From Candidatus Helarchaeota archaeon (lineage in GTDB: Archaea; Asgardarchaeota; Lokiarchaeia; Helarchaeales; RDOG01): a stretch of DNA of 64,000 nt. The position numbers and the translations under genes were made by a program. Of the stretch, positions 24,368 through 32,874 are shown piece by piece (the first letter of the stretch is position 1; every line of letters starts with the position of its first letter). The notes below the pieces were generated by a model that made no database searches, was not told the origin of the DNA, and saw only the letters and a list, made by a program, of their open reading frames with translations. The stretch lies in contig JAHPZH010000009.1 in the NCBI GenBank assembly GCA_019058315.1, positions 1 to 64,000 on the forward strand, read 5' to 3'.

Positions 24368-24456
24368 ATTTTTTCCTCAAATTTATTAATGCACCATGAG
24401 TTTTTTAATTGAATTAAAAGTCAAAGCTTGGTTAGAGAATGAAAAAGAACTTAAAG
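24219..24456. repeat. Segmental duplication, copy A (NSUN start to CYTH start)
   Basis: About 238 bp that recur at 26073-26317 in the same orientation at roughly 85-90% identity. It contains the first ~50 codons of the NSUN gene (minus), the divergent promoter spacer (shared TTTTTTCCTCAAATTTATTA) and the first codons of a CYTH-type gene (plus). Confidence 0.92.
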
Positions 24457-24464
24457 AATCTTAA
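24396..24464 (+). pseudogene. Truncated 5' end of a CYTH gene
   Basis: ATG AGT... encodes MSFLIELKVKAWLENEKELK-E-S and stops after 22 codons. It aligns with the start of the intact CYTH protein at 26253 (MLFMIEVEVKAWLENERKLE), including the E-x-K-x-K-A-W-L-E motif, showing that this is a leftover of a duplicated gene. Confidence 0.85.
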
Positions 24465-24936
24465 TTTTACTTTTTATTTAGACTATTTAAAAATTCTATA
24501 ATGTTTTCTTCAGCTATTTTTATTCGTTCTTTTAAAGATAGATTTTGATGGGGCATCCATGTTAATATTTATTGAAATGATATACCTGTAATCCCTTAAT
24601 ATAATGAAAAGATCAATAATTATAACTTTAAAAAATATTATTTTGGATGGAAAAAAATCTCTAAAGTCTTGAACATAAAAACAATCATAAATCTTTTTGG
24701 GCCTCCCAAAGCAAATCATCTTCATAATCCCAAAAGTCCTCTTATTCTTATATAATGTCCTTTTTATTATAAAATTGCTCTTCTCGTCCATATTTTCTTA
24801 TTAATTTAATGATATTTGTAAAAATAAAAAAACCTAGTCATTAAAAAAAATCTAATTTTAATGATTTTAAAAATTCAATCCAAATTTAGTTTTAAAATAT
24901 CAAAAAAGAGATCTATAGAGTAAGGAAATGTGCTAA
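24465..24936. other. Non-coding spacer after the CYTH remnant
   Basis: 472 bp with no credible gene. A 93-codon frame at 24510-24791 (minus) has an unnatural composition (many Ile/Phe/Lys, no domain). TCGTCCATATTTTCTTATTA near 24784 weakly resembles the NSUN start region, perhaps a third decayed copy. The aldo/keto reductase promoter should lie at the right end. Confidence 0.4.
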
Positions 24937-25923
24937 ATGGATAAAAAAATTAAAAAAATTAAACTAACTGGAGTAGATATCGAAATTACACCCATTGGTC
25001 TTGGTGTGGCGCAGTTTTCAGGCGGGTCTGGTGGTATTGCCGGAAGATATTGGCCTAAAATGCCTAGAGATACCATGGATCAAATTGTTAAAATCGCAAT
25101 AGATGGTGGTATAAATTGGTTTGATACTGCAGAAGCATATGGAAATGGAGCAAGTGAAGAAAATTTAGCTAAAGCCCTTAAAGCTAATAATATAAAAGAT
25201 GAAGATGTGATTATTGCAGATAAATGGTGGCCTGTTTTTAAATTTGCAAAATCAATTCGAAGAACAATTGATAGGAGACTAAAATATTTAGATGGGTTCT
25301 CAATTGATATATATCAAATTCATCAACCATATTCGATTTCTTCAACCAAATCTCAAATGGATGCTATGGCAGATCTGGTTGAAAATGGCAAAATACGTTC
25401 TGTTGGAGTTAGTAATTTTTCAGTAAAAAAGATGGAACGTGCTTATGATACATTAAAAGATCGTGGGTTACAATTAGTATCTAATGAGGTTAAGTATAAC
25501 CTTCTTGAAAGAAAAATAGAGAGTAATGGTTTGCTAGAAAAGGCAAAAGAATTAGGGATTAAAATTATTGCTTGGTCACCACTTGAGCAAGGGGTCCTAA
25601 CAGGAAAATATCATAAGGATGCGAATCTTCGTAAAAATTTAAGTTTTTTACGAAAGCATTTGTATGCTTTTAGTTCAAAAAAATTAGAACGTAGTAGACC
25701 ATTAATGAATGCCTTAGAAGAAATTGCAGCTACACATGAAGTTAAACCATCAGAAGTTGCACTTAATTGGCTTATTAATTTCGAAAAGAATCAAGGGAAT
25801 GTTTTAGTAATACCAGGTGCGTCAAAGATTCATCATATTGAACAAAATTTAGGTGCAATGTATTTTGAACTTACAAAGGACGAAATGCAACAAATTGATG
25901 AATTATCAGAAAGATACAAATAA
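24937..25923 (+). CDS. Aldo/keto reductase
   Basis: A 328-residue (beta/alpha)8 oxidoreductase with the AKR tetrad: Asp in WFDTAEAYG, Tyr in AEAYGNG, Lys in ADKWW and His in YQIHQP; the C-terminal cofactor region reads VIPGASKIHHIEQNL, binding NADPH. It reduces aldehydes or ketones; the substrate cannot be told. ATG at 24937. It lies exactly between the two copies of the NSUN/CYTH segment, so it (or the junction around it) was inserted by the duplication event. No operon partner. Confidence 0.95.
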   Translation: MDKKIKKIKLTGVDIEITPIGLGVAQFSGGSGGIAGRYWPKMPRDTMDQIVKIAIDGGINWFDTAEAYGNGASEENLAKALKANNIKDEDVIIADKWWPVFKFAKSIRRTIDRRLKYLDGFSIDIYQIHQPYSISSTKSQMDAMADLVENGKIRSVGVSNFSVKKMERAYDTLKDRGLQLVSNEVKYNLLERKIESNGLLEKAKELGIKIIAWSPLEQGVLTGKYHKDANLRKNLSFLRKHLYAFSSKKLERSRPLMNALEEIAATHEVKPSEVALNWLINFEKNQGNVLVIPGASKIHHIEQNLGAMYFELTKDEMQQIDELSERYK

Positions 25924-26046
25924 AAAAAATTATTAAATAAAAAAGAATTTACATCTAGGGTTTATACTGCGAAGATGAGCGGTGGAATTACCCAACTTGA
26001 AATTAGTGCTAAAACAATTGTGCTTGTCAATGGACAAGTCAGATTA

Positions 26047-26223
26047 TCAAAACCTTTTGGTGTGATTGCTATTCAATCTTATTGAAGGAAAAAACTTCGC
26101 CTCATTAGCTTCTAAAAGCTTAATTGTTTGCTGTTTTCCAAACAATTTAAAATATCTTTCTACCATATATTCTAGATATTCAAACTTTTTTGATAATTCT
26201 TTAATTATCAATTTATCGGTCAT
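26047..26223 (-). pseudogene. Truncated 5' fragment of the NSUN methyltransferase gene
   Basis: 58 codons: MTDKLIIKELSKKFEYLEYM...KLLEANEAKFFPSIRLN then unrelated SNHTKRF and stop. It aligns with residues 1-51 of the intact NSUN protein (MDDELIIKELSKKFGYLEYM). Homology ends at plus 26073, the left end of duplication copy B. Most changes are conservative at protein level. Confidence 0.88.
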
Positions 26224-26317
26224 ATTTTTTCCTCAAATTTATTAATGCAACCGTGTTATTCATGATTGAAGTTGAAGTGAAAGCTTGGTTAGAAAATGAA
26301 AGGAAACTAGAACAACT
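26073..26317. repeat. Segmental duplication, copy B
   Basis: Second copy of 24219-24456, here with the NSUN side truncated and the CYTH side intact, the reverse of copy A. The 25924-26072 stretch to its left holds only a 36-codon frame (25975-26085) of unknown meaning. Confidence 0.92.
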
Positions 26318-26807
26318 TCTCAATCAAATTGGTGCAAAATATCTAAAGACAATTAATCAATCTGATATATATTTTAATCATCCTCAAAAAGATTTTAAAA
26401 AAACTGATGAAGCTTTACGAATAAGGCAAGAAGAAAATAAATATATACTAACTTATAAAGGTCCAAAAATAGACAAAAAATCAAAAACTCGGGAGGAATT
26501 AGAGGTCCGCTTTGAGGAACAGACAAAATTACAAGAAATTTTAGAAAAATTAGGTTTTAAAGAAGTATATGAGGTAAAGAAATCAAGAAAATTATTTGAT
26601 TTGGATGGAATTAAAATTTCAATCGATAATATCGAAGATCTAGGTACATTTATTGAACTAGAAACTGAAATTGATAGTAAAGAAGATGTTTTAAATGCAG
26701 TAAATCTCTTATTAGCAAAATTAAAACTATTGGGTATTTCTGAAACAAAGACGGAAAGACGTTCCTATCTTGAATTATTGCTAGAGAAATTACAAAATGA
26801 AAAATAA
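26253..26807 (+). CDS. CYTH-domain phosphatase/cyclase (class IV adenylate cyclase-like)
   Basis: A 184-residue CYTH protein: N-terminal E-V-E-V-K (ExExK), DIYF, ALRIRQEENKYILTYKGPK, REELEVRF, KSRKLF, ISIDNIEDLGTFIELETEI, ending with KTERRSYLELL. These charged residues line the eight-strand tunnel that binds triphosphates with Mg. Family members are thiamine triphosphatases, polyphosphatases or adenylate cyclases; which applies cannot be told. GTG 26253 aligns with the ATG of the duplicate remnant; ATG 26262 is an alternative. Converges with rmlA (4 bp apart). Confidence 0.9.
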   Translation: MLFMIEVEVKAWLENERKLEQLLNQIGAKYLKTINQSDIYFNHPQKDFKKTDEALRIRQEENKYILTYKGPKIDKKSKTREELEVRFEEQTKLQEILEKLGFKEVYEVKKSRKLFDLDGIKISIDNIEDLGTFIELETEIDSKEDVLNAVNLLLAKLKLLGISETKTERRSYLELLLEKLQNEK

Positions 26808-26811
26808 TGCT

Positions 26812-27882
26812 TTAAAGACTTATTGTGCAATTTTCTCCAATGATCAATTTATAACCTGACTCAGGAAGTTGTTCTTTGATTGAACCTATTATTGAATTCT
26901 TTCCTATTAGGCTATCTATAATTCTTTTTCCACAATTAATATGGGTTTCTCCAATAATTATCGAACACTCGATTTCTCCTCCGATTATAGTCGTATTATC
27001 ACCAATGGATGTGTATGGTCCCACATAAGTATTTGGCCCTATTGTACAATTGTCACCAATTATTACTGGACCTCTTATTCTTGTGCCCTCTTTAATTATT
27101 GTGTTTTTACCAATATCTATATTACCAATTATATTCACATTTTGTTCAATTTTTCCTTTTAATGAAGATTTCAAATCCATCAATACTAATTGGTTCACTT
27201 CCAAGAGATCTTCTGGCTTTCCTGTGTCTTTCCACCATCCTGCAACTATTTTGGCATGAACTGAATGGTTCGTATCGATTAATCCTTGAATTGCTTCAGT
27301 TATTTCCAATTCATTCCTCCAAGAGGGTTTGAGTTTACTAATAGCATCAAATATCGTTGAATTGAAGAAATAGACTCCTACCAGAGCTAAGTCAGTTTTT
27401 GGCTCCTTTGGTTTTTCTACGAGTCTTATAACTTTATCGCCCTCCATTTCGGCTACACCAAACTGTTGTGGATTAGGTACATGACATAATGAGATCAAAG
27501 CATCATAGTTTGAATTTTTATAATCTAAATACAGGTCTTTAATACCATTCTTTAATATATTATCTCCCAAATACATCACAAATTCATCATCTTTTAGAAA
27601 GTCCTTTGCTGTCTTGACAGCATGTGCTAATCCAGCAGGTTTATCTTGTTCTATATATGTTACTTTTAGTCCAAATTTAGAGCCATCTTTAACTGCATTC
27701 TTAACTTCATCTTTTGTGTGACCTACAATAATACCAACATCAGTTATGTCACACTCTTTGATATCTTCTAAAACATAGAATAAAATGGGTTTATTAGCTA
27801 CAGGTATTAATTGTTTAGCTCCAGTATGAGTAAAAGGTCGTAATCTGGTTCCAGTTCCACCAGATAAAACTAGTGCTTTCAA
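26812..27882 (-). CDS. rmlA: Glucose-1-phosphate thymidylyltransferase (long form)
   Basis: A 356-residue protein: nucleotidyltransferase signature LSGGTGTRLRPFTHTGAKQL at 6-25, with the K of KQLIPVANKP, MYLGDNIL and GWWKDTGKP; from ~250 a left-handed beta-helix (IGDNCTIGPNTYVGPYTSIG). The helix-bearing long type is common in archaea. It makes dTDP-glucose from dTTP and glucose-1-phosphate, the first step to dTDP-rhamnose. Last gene of galU-rmlC-rmlB-rmlD-rmlA; 16 bp after rmlD. Confidence 0.93.
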   Translation of the reverse strand: MKALVLSGGTGTRLRPFTHTGAKQLIPVANKPILFYVLEDIKECDITDVGIIVGHTKDEVKNAVKDGSKFGLKVTYIEQDKPAGLAHAVKTAKDFLKDDEFVMYLGDNILKNGIKDLYLDYKNSNYDALISLCHVPNPQQFGVAEMEGDKVIRLVEKPKEPKTDLALVGVYFFNSTIFDAISKLKPSWRNELEITEAIQGLIDTNHSVHAKIVAGWWKDTGKPEDLLEVNQLVLMDLKSSLKGKIEQNVNIIGNIDIGKNTIIKEGTRIRGPVIIGDNCTIGPNTYVGPYTSIGDNTTIIGGEIECSIIIGETHINCGKRIIDSLIGKNSIIGSIKEQLPESGYKLIIGENCTISL

Positions 27883-27898
27883 ATTTTTTCACCATTCA

Positions 27899-28792
27899 CT
27901 ATCTTTCTTGTTGTTCTTTCATTAATAATAGTGCTTCGGATATAGTTAATAATTTTATATTTAAAATAGTTGAAGCTTTTGTCGTATCCAAACAACTTAA
28001 TTTGGGTCTATTTGCTAATTGTTCAAAATATTCAATAGGTTTTATAAGAGATTTATTTAAATTAAAAGTATCCGCAACTTTTAATGCAAATTTATAACGA
28101 TCCAAGCATTCTTTCCCACAAATATGAAATAATCCATATTGATTTTTTTTAACTATTATCAATAAAGCTTCAGCTAAATTATCAGCTAAAGTGGGTGTAT
28201 TAACTTGAGTAGTTACAATATTTATAGGATTATCATTTTCTAATTCATTAATAATCCATGTAACGTAATTGTTATTTTGCTCTTTTGTATTCCAACCAAA
28301 TAAGACACTAGTTCTAGCAATTGCATATTTAATTTGAAATTTTTCAATGGCTTTCTCACCTTCTAATTTTGAAAGACCATAATAGCTTATTGGGTTTGGA
28401 GTATCTTCTTCTGAATAATTTCCTTTCTTACCATCAAAAACAAAATCTGTAGAAATATAAATTAAGTTAGATTTTACTTCTTCACAAGCTGAGGCAACAT
28501 TTCTTGGTCCTTCTACATTGACTTTCCAAGCTTCATCATGATGATTTTCACAATAATCAACTGCAGTTAATGCAGCGGTTAATATTACAATATTAGGTCT
28601 GATTTTTTCAATTAATTTTAAAACATTTGATTTATTGGTAATATCTACCTTAAAATAATTAGATTTATCAATATTTTTTATAGGTTTAAGGTCTGCTCCA
28701 ATAGTTTTATAATATTTTGAAAAGAGTTTGTATGTTTTTAATCCGAGTAACCCACTACTTCCAATAATTAAGACTCTTTCCATTTCAATCAA
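27899..28792 (-). CDS. rmlD: dTDP-4-dehydrorhamnose reductase
   Basis: A 297-residue short-chain dehydrogenase: GSSGLLGLKTYKLF Rossmann glycine motif, TAALTAVDYCE, STDFVFDGKKGNYSEED, catalytic Tyr-x-x-x-Lys in YYGLSKLEGE. The FDG(K)xG..Y.E signature is characteristic of RmlD. It reduces dTDP-4-dehydro-L-rhamnose with NAD(P)H, the last step. First ATG is MIEMERVLIIGSSG at 28792; MERVLIIG (28783) may be the real start. Operon with rmlB upstream (76 bp) and rmlA downstream. Confidence 0.93.
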   Translation of the reverse strand: MIEMERVLIIGSSGLLGLKTYKLFSKYYKTIGADLKPIKNIDKSNYFKVDITNKSNVLKLIEKIRPNIVILTAALTAVDYCENHHDEAWKVNVEGPRNVASACEEVKSNLIYISTDFVFDGKKGNYSEEDTPNPISYYGLSKLEGEKAIEKFQIKYAIARTSVLFGWNTKEQNNNYVTWIINELENDNPINIVTTQVNTPTLADNLAEALLIIVKKNQYGLFHICGKECLDRYKFALKVADTFNLNKSLIKPIEYFEQLANRPKLSCLDTTKASTILNIKLLTISEALLLMKEQQER

Positions 28793-28868
28793 TTTTAAAT
28801 TTACTTTAACTTCTAAAAATAATACATATTAGTTAAAAAATTAGAATTCATTCAAAATTTAAATTGAA

Positions 28869-29876
28869 TCATATTTTTGTTTTATATCTTCTTTCATAAT
28901 ATTCTTTATATTCGCCAGATATAATTTCATTAATCCAATCTTGATTATTTTGATACCATTTAATAGTTTGATTTAAACCTTCTATAAAAGGGATTTTAGG
29001 TTTCCATTTTAATTCATTTTTTATTTTTGATGAGTCTATTGCATATCTTCTATCATGACCTGGTCTATCTGGAACAAAATCAATTAAATTTTCAGATTTG
29101 TTCATTATTTTTAAAATTAATTTGGCTAATTCTAAATTTTTAAATTCATTATTAGCACCAATGTTATAAACATTCCCTACTCTCCCTTTCAAGAGTATGT
29201 TCATTATTGCAGAACAGTGATCTTCTACATGGATCCAATCTCTCACATGTAGTCCATCGCCGTAAATAGGTATTTTCTTATCTTTAATTATGTTTAATAT
29301 CATTAAAGGCATTAATTTTTCTGGAAATTGATTCGGACCATAATTATTCGAACATCTTGTAACAATGGCTGGTAAATTGAAAGTCTTATGATAAGATAGA
29401 GTTAATAAATCAGCAGCTGCTTTACTAGCAGAATATGGGCTACTAGGGGAAAGAATTGTGGATTCAGTGAATAACCCTTTACCCTCAATTGATCCATAAA
29501 CTTCATCAGTTGAAATTTGAATATATCTTTCTATTGAGTTTTTCATGGCACAATTCAATAAGGTTTGAGTTCCAAGCACATTAGTCGTTATAAAAATATT
29601 AGGATTTTCTATAGAACGATCAACATGAGATTCAGCAGCAAAATTGATAATACTTTGACATTCTTTTAGTGACGAATCAACCAAATCAAAATTATTTATA
29701 TCTCCCTTTACAAATTCATACCTTGGATCATTTTGAATTTCTATTAAATTTTTTAAATTTCCAGCATAAGTTAATAAATCTAAGTTTTTTATTTCAATAT
29801 CTTGATATTCTCTTAAAACATATTTTATAAAATTAGATCCAATAAATCCTGCTCCTCCCGTAACTAAAATTTTCAA
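28869..29876 (-). CDS. rmlB: dTDP-glucose 4,6-dehydratase
   Basis: A 335-residue extended SDR: GGAGFIGSNFIKYVL, NFAAESHVDRSIENP, STDEVYGSIEG with the Asp-Glu dehydratase pair, Tyr-x-x-x-Lys in YSASKAAAD, and NNYGPNQFPEKLMPL, all RmlB signatures. It converts dTDP-glucose to dTDP-4-keto-6-deoxyglucose with bound NAD. It starts 3 bp after the rmlC stop, so translation is coupled. Confidence 0.96.
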   Translation of the reverse strand: MKILVTGGAGFIGSNFIKYVLREYQDIEIKNLDLLTYAGNLKNLIEIQNDPRYEFVKGDINNFDLVDSSLKECQSIINFAAESHVDRSIENPNIFITTNVLGTQTLLNCAMKNSIERYIQISTDEVYGSIEGKGLFTESTILSPSSPYSASKAAADLLTLSYHKTFNLPAIVTRCSNNYGPNQFPEKLMPLMILNIIKDKKIPIYGDGLHVRDWIHVEDHCSAIMNILLKGRVGNVYNIGANNEFKNLELAKLILKIMNKSENLIDFVPDRPGHDRRYAIDSSKIKNELKWKPKIPFIEGLNQTIKWYQNNQDWINEIISGEYKEYYERRYKTKI

Positions 29877-29879
29877 AAT

Positions 29880-30356
29880 TTAACCGTCCTTTCTACTCCA
29901 ATCATAAGGTATGGATTTGTCATGAGGTGGAACTCGAAATTCGTCAGGATTATCATAAATATAGACTTCAGAAACACAATTTACAACTATTGCTTCTGTT
30001 TCACTTACACATTTCCAACCATGAAGAACTCCGGGAGGAATATGAATTAACTCAGGATTATGAATTCCAATATAAAATACATTTATTTCACCTTTTGTAG
30101 GAGAATTTTCTCTATTATCATAGAGGGCTACCTTTAACATTCCAGCTACACAAGCAAAATTATCATATTGCTTTTTATGATAGTGCCAACCTTTTACTAC
30201 TCCCGGATAAGTAGTCGTTATATAAACTTGACCAAATTTTATAAATAATTCGTCATCTGCTCTTAACATCTCCATTAATCTACCTCTTTCATCAGGAATT
30301 ACTTTTAATTTTTTTGTCTTAACACCATCTATCAAATGTAAACCTTCCCTTAACAT
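29880..30356 (-). CDS. rmlC: dTDP-4-dehydrorhamnose 3,5-epimerase-like cupin
   Basis: A 158-residue RmlC-family jelly roll: DERGRLMEMLRADDELF, FGQVYITTTYPGVVKGWHYHKKQYD with the catalytic His, ELIHIPPGVLHGWKCVSETEAIVVNCVS, and VPPHD. Slightly shorter than bacterial RmlC (~180), and the usual C-terminal GI.WP is changed, as in archaeal/FdtA-like variants. Position between galU and rmlB, with rmlB 3 bp behind, supports the rhamnose 3,5-epimerase role. ATG at 30356. Confidence 0.88.
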   Translation of the reverse strand: MLREGLHLIDGVKTKKLKVIPDERGRLMEMLRADDELFIKFGQVYITTTYPGVVKGWHYHKKQYDNFACVAGMLKVALYDNRENSPTKGEINVFYIGIHNPELIHIPPGVLHGWKCVSETEAIVVNCVSEVYIYDNPDEFRVPPHDKSIPYDWSRKDG

Positions 30357-30402
30357 AAATTTATTATTATTTTTGTATAATTTACAAGTTAATAAATTAT
30401 TT

Positions 30403-31311
30403 TCAATCCAAATTAATTTTCTTTTTAAGAAATTCTAAAAAAGGTTCCCTAATTTCTTCATCTGCCAGACAAATATCAATAAATGTAGTAGCATAGCCAA
30501 AAAAATTTCCAACATCATATCTAATTGAATTTTCATCTAATTCTATTGCTAAGATTTCCATATTTTTTTTCAATAATATATTTATACTATCAGTCAGCTG
30601 ATATTCTCCACCTAATCCTATCGGCGTTTCTTTTATTGCATCAAAGATTTCTGGTTCAAATAAATATCTACCTGCTATCGCTAAATTACTGGGAGCTTTT
30701 TCAATTGATGGTTTTTCTATAAGATCTAAAATTCTATAAACATGATCGTCTATTTTCATTGGTTTTATTACTCCATAACGGGATATAAGTTCCTTAGAAA
30801 CTTTTTCGACTGCAATAATAGAAGAAGCATTTGTTTTTGTGTGAAGATCTATCATTTTATTCAAAAAATTTTTTTCTTCATTATTTTTAGATTTAACTAT
30901 TGTATCTCCTAAACTGACTACAAAAGGCTCTTCATTTACAAATCTTTCAGCTAATCCAATAGCATTAGCTAAGCCTGTTGGGTTGGGTTGTCTTGTAAAA
31001 AAGAATTGGACATCTAATTTATCATTTAAGTTAATTTCTTCCAAATATACTTTTTTCCCTTTCTTTTTTAAAAATGCATTTAATTCATTATCTGTATCGA
31101 AATGATCTTCAATACTCCTTTTTTTTAAGCCTGTTATAATTAAAATCTCTTTAATTCCAGCTTTAGCTGCTTCTTCTGCAACAAATTGAATAACTGGTTT
31201 TTTTCCTACTGGTAACATTTCTTTTGGTTGAGATTTAGTAGCTGGAAGTAGGCGTGTTCCAAAACCTGCAGCTGGGATAACACATTTTCGTATCTTGGTC
31301 ATTAATATCAC
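30403..31311 (-). CDS. galU: UTP-glucose-1-phosphate uridylyltransferase
   Basis: A ~300-residue protein with the GalU signature PAAGFGTRLLPATKSQPKEM, VVSLGDTIV, VEKVSKELISRYGVI and DLIEKPSIEKAPSNLAI, and GLGGEYQLTDSI. It makes UDP-glucose, the precursor of UDP-sugars. ATG 31302 (MTKIRKCVIPAAG), preceded by GTGAT, is a better start than GTG 31311. First gene of the five-gene rhamnose operon. Confidence 0.94.
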   Translation of the reverse strand: MILMTKIRKCVIPAAGFGTRLLPATKSQPKEMLPVGKKPVIQFVAEEAAKAGIKEILIITGLKKRSIEDHFDTDNELNAFLKKKGKKVYLEEINLNDKLDVQFFFTRQPNPTGLANAIGLAERFVNEEPFVVSLGDTIVKSKNNEEKNFLNKMIDLHTKTNASSIIAVEKVSKELISRYGVIKPMKIDDHVYRILDLIEKPSIEKAPSNLAIAGRYLFEPEIFDAIKETPIGLGGEYQLTDSINILLKKNMEILAIELDENSIRYDVGNFFGYATTFIDICLADEEIREPFLEFLKKKINLD

Positions 31312-31480
31312 TTTGAAATCGATAAATTCGTTTATTTTTAGACCGTTTTTTAGTCAATTTTATTAATAAATAATTGTTTAAATGTAATTTATAAAAAAAT
31401 CTAATTCATTTAAATTATTTTTATTAAGAATTTTATTTTTAACTTTTAAATTCCAATAATACAACTAAGTGAAATTTTAA

Positions 31481-32512
31481 ATGGATTCAACAATAAAACA
31501 AATAATTCAGACTATTTTTAATAATTTAAAAGATGAATTAGATGTTAACCAAAAAAATATTTTAGTTACAGGAGGAGCTGGTTTTTTAGGATCTTGGATA
31601 TGTGATATACTTGTCGAAAAAGAGGCAAATGTTATTTGTCTCGATAATTTAACTAGCGGATTAAAAGATAATATTTCTCATCTCTTTAATAGAGATAATT
31701 TTCAATTTATAGATCATGATATCACTAAACCTATTCATTTTGATAAGAAATTAGATTTAATTCTACATTTATCAAGTAGAGCATCACGTGGTGAGTTTGA
31801 AAAATTTCCAATTCAAATTTTAAAAGCTAATTTATTGGGAACTTGGATTTCCCTTGGTATAGCAAAAAAATATTCGTGTCCATTATTATTTGCGAGTACA
31901 AGCGAAATTTATGGGAATCCACCACCCGAAGAAGTTCCAACTTCTGAAGAATATTATGGTAATGTGAATCCAATTGGCCCAAGGTCTTGTTATGATGAAG
32001 GAAAAAGAGCCGGTGAGGCCTTTGTATTTTCATATTACTTACAACACAACTTAGATGTCCGAATAGTTCGAATATTTAATACCTATGGTCCAAGAATGAG
32101 GTCTGGAGATTTATATGGAAGAGTTATTCCTCGATTTATCGAACAAGCTTTGAAAAATCAGCCAATAACAGTTTATGGAGATGGAACACAAACCCGTTCT
32201 TTTATATTTGTAAGTGATGAAGTTGAGGCAATTATTCGAGCAGCACTTTTAAATTCTGCTAGAGGAAAGGTAATGAATATTGGAAATGAATTGGAATTTA
32301 AAATTATAGATTTAGCAAAAAAAATCAAAAATTTAACTAATTCTAACTCTAAAATAACATTTTACCCACTACCAAAAGATGATCCTCTCAGAAGAAGTCC
32401 TGATACAAGTAAAGCTAAAAAATTTCTAAATTGGAAACCAAAGATATCATTAGAAAAAGGTTTAGAGCTTACAATAAAATGGTATAGAAAAAAAATGCAA
32501 ATTTACAAATGA
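31481..32512 (+). CDS. UDP-xylose synthase-like NAD-dependent epimerase/decarboxylase
   Basis: A 343-residue extended SDR: GGAGFLGSWICDILVEK, DNLTSGLKDNISHL, LHLSSRASRGEFEKFP, STSEIYGNPPPEEVP, Tyr-x-x-x-Lys within SCYDEGKRAGEAF, and VRIFNTYGPRM. The RSCYDEGKR and NTYGPRM strings are typical of UDP-glucuronate decarboxylase (UXS) and close relatives. So the likely product is UDP-xylose from UDP-glucuronate. An N-terminal ~25-residue helix is extra. Monocistronic, divergent from galU. Confidence 0.85.
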   Translation: MDSTIKQIIQTIFNNLKDELDVNQKNILVTGGAGFLGSWICDILVEKEANVICLDNLTSGLKDNISHLFNRDNFQFIDHDITKPIHFDKKLDLILHLSSRASRGEFEKFPIQILKANLLGTWISLGIAKKYSCPLLFASTSEIYGNPPPEEVPTSEEYYGNVNPIGPRSCYDEGKRAGEAFVFSYYLQHNLDVRIVRIFNTYGPRMRSGDLYGRVIPRFIEQALKNQPITVYGDGTQTRSFIFVSDEVEAIIRAALLNSARGKVMNIGNELEFKIIDLAKKIKNLTNSNSKITFYPLPKDDPLRRSPDTSKAKKFLNWKPKISLEKGLELTIKWYRKKMQIYK

Positions 32513-32874
32513 AGTATGAATTTTAGAAAATATTAATTAGATTTTTTCTTTTTAAACAAGATTTTTAGAGGCAAAACCTGCTTTTTAAACTATTATATAA
32601 GGCTTGCAGTGCAGATCTAAATTTTATGCTAATATAGGAGTTGGAAAACGATATAAATTGATAAATAAGAGCTATATGGATTTTAATGACGAAATAATAT
32701 AATAAAATTAGGTGTATTTCTAGCTGTTTGGACTTTAAAATAGTCTTAAATATTAAATTTTGAATCTAGAAGATTTAAACAAAGAAATTTTGATATAGGA
32801 GAAATTTTCTAATAGCTAACTAGTACTGATTTAACATAATTTCATTATGTATAATAGAAATATGGGTTCAAAAT
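32513..32874. other. AT-rich spacer
   Basis: 362 bp before the YbhN-like gene. No tRNA, repeat or ORF with sensible composition found; promoter presumably near the right end. Confidence 0.4.

Noticed and set aside
24510..24791. 93-codon ORF on the minus strand
   Set aside because: Composition is that of random AT-rich sequence; no ribosome-binding site, domain or neighbour supports it.
25975..26085. 36-codon ORF (MSGGITQLEIS...) next to duplication copy B
   Set aside because: Too short to judge and overlaps the duplication junction; could be a gene fragment but nothing identifies it.
24219..26317. Transposon carrying the aldo/keto reductase
   Set aside because: No transposase or terminal inverted repeats; the flanking copies contain host gene ends rather than element ends.
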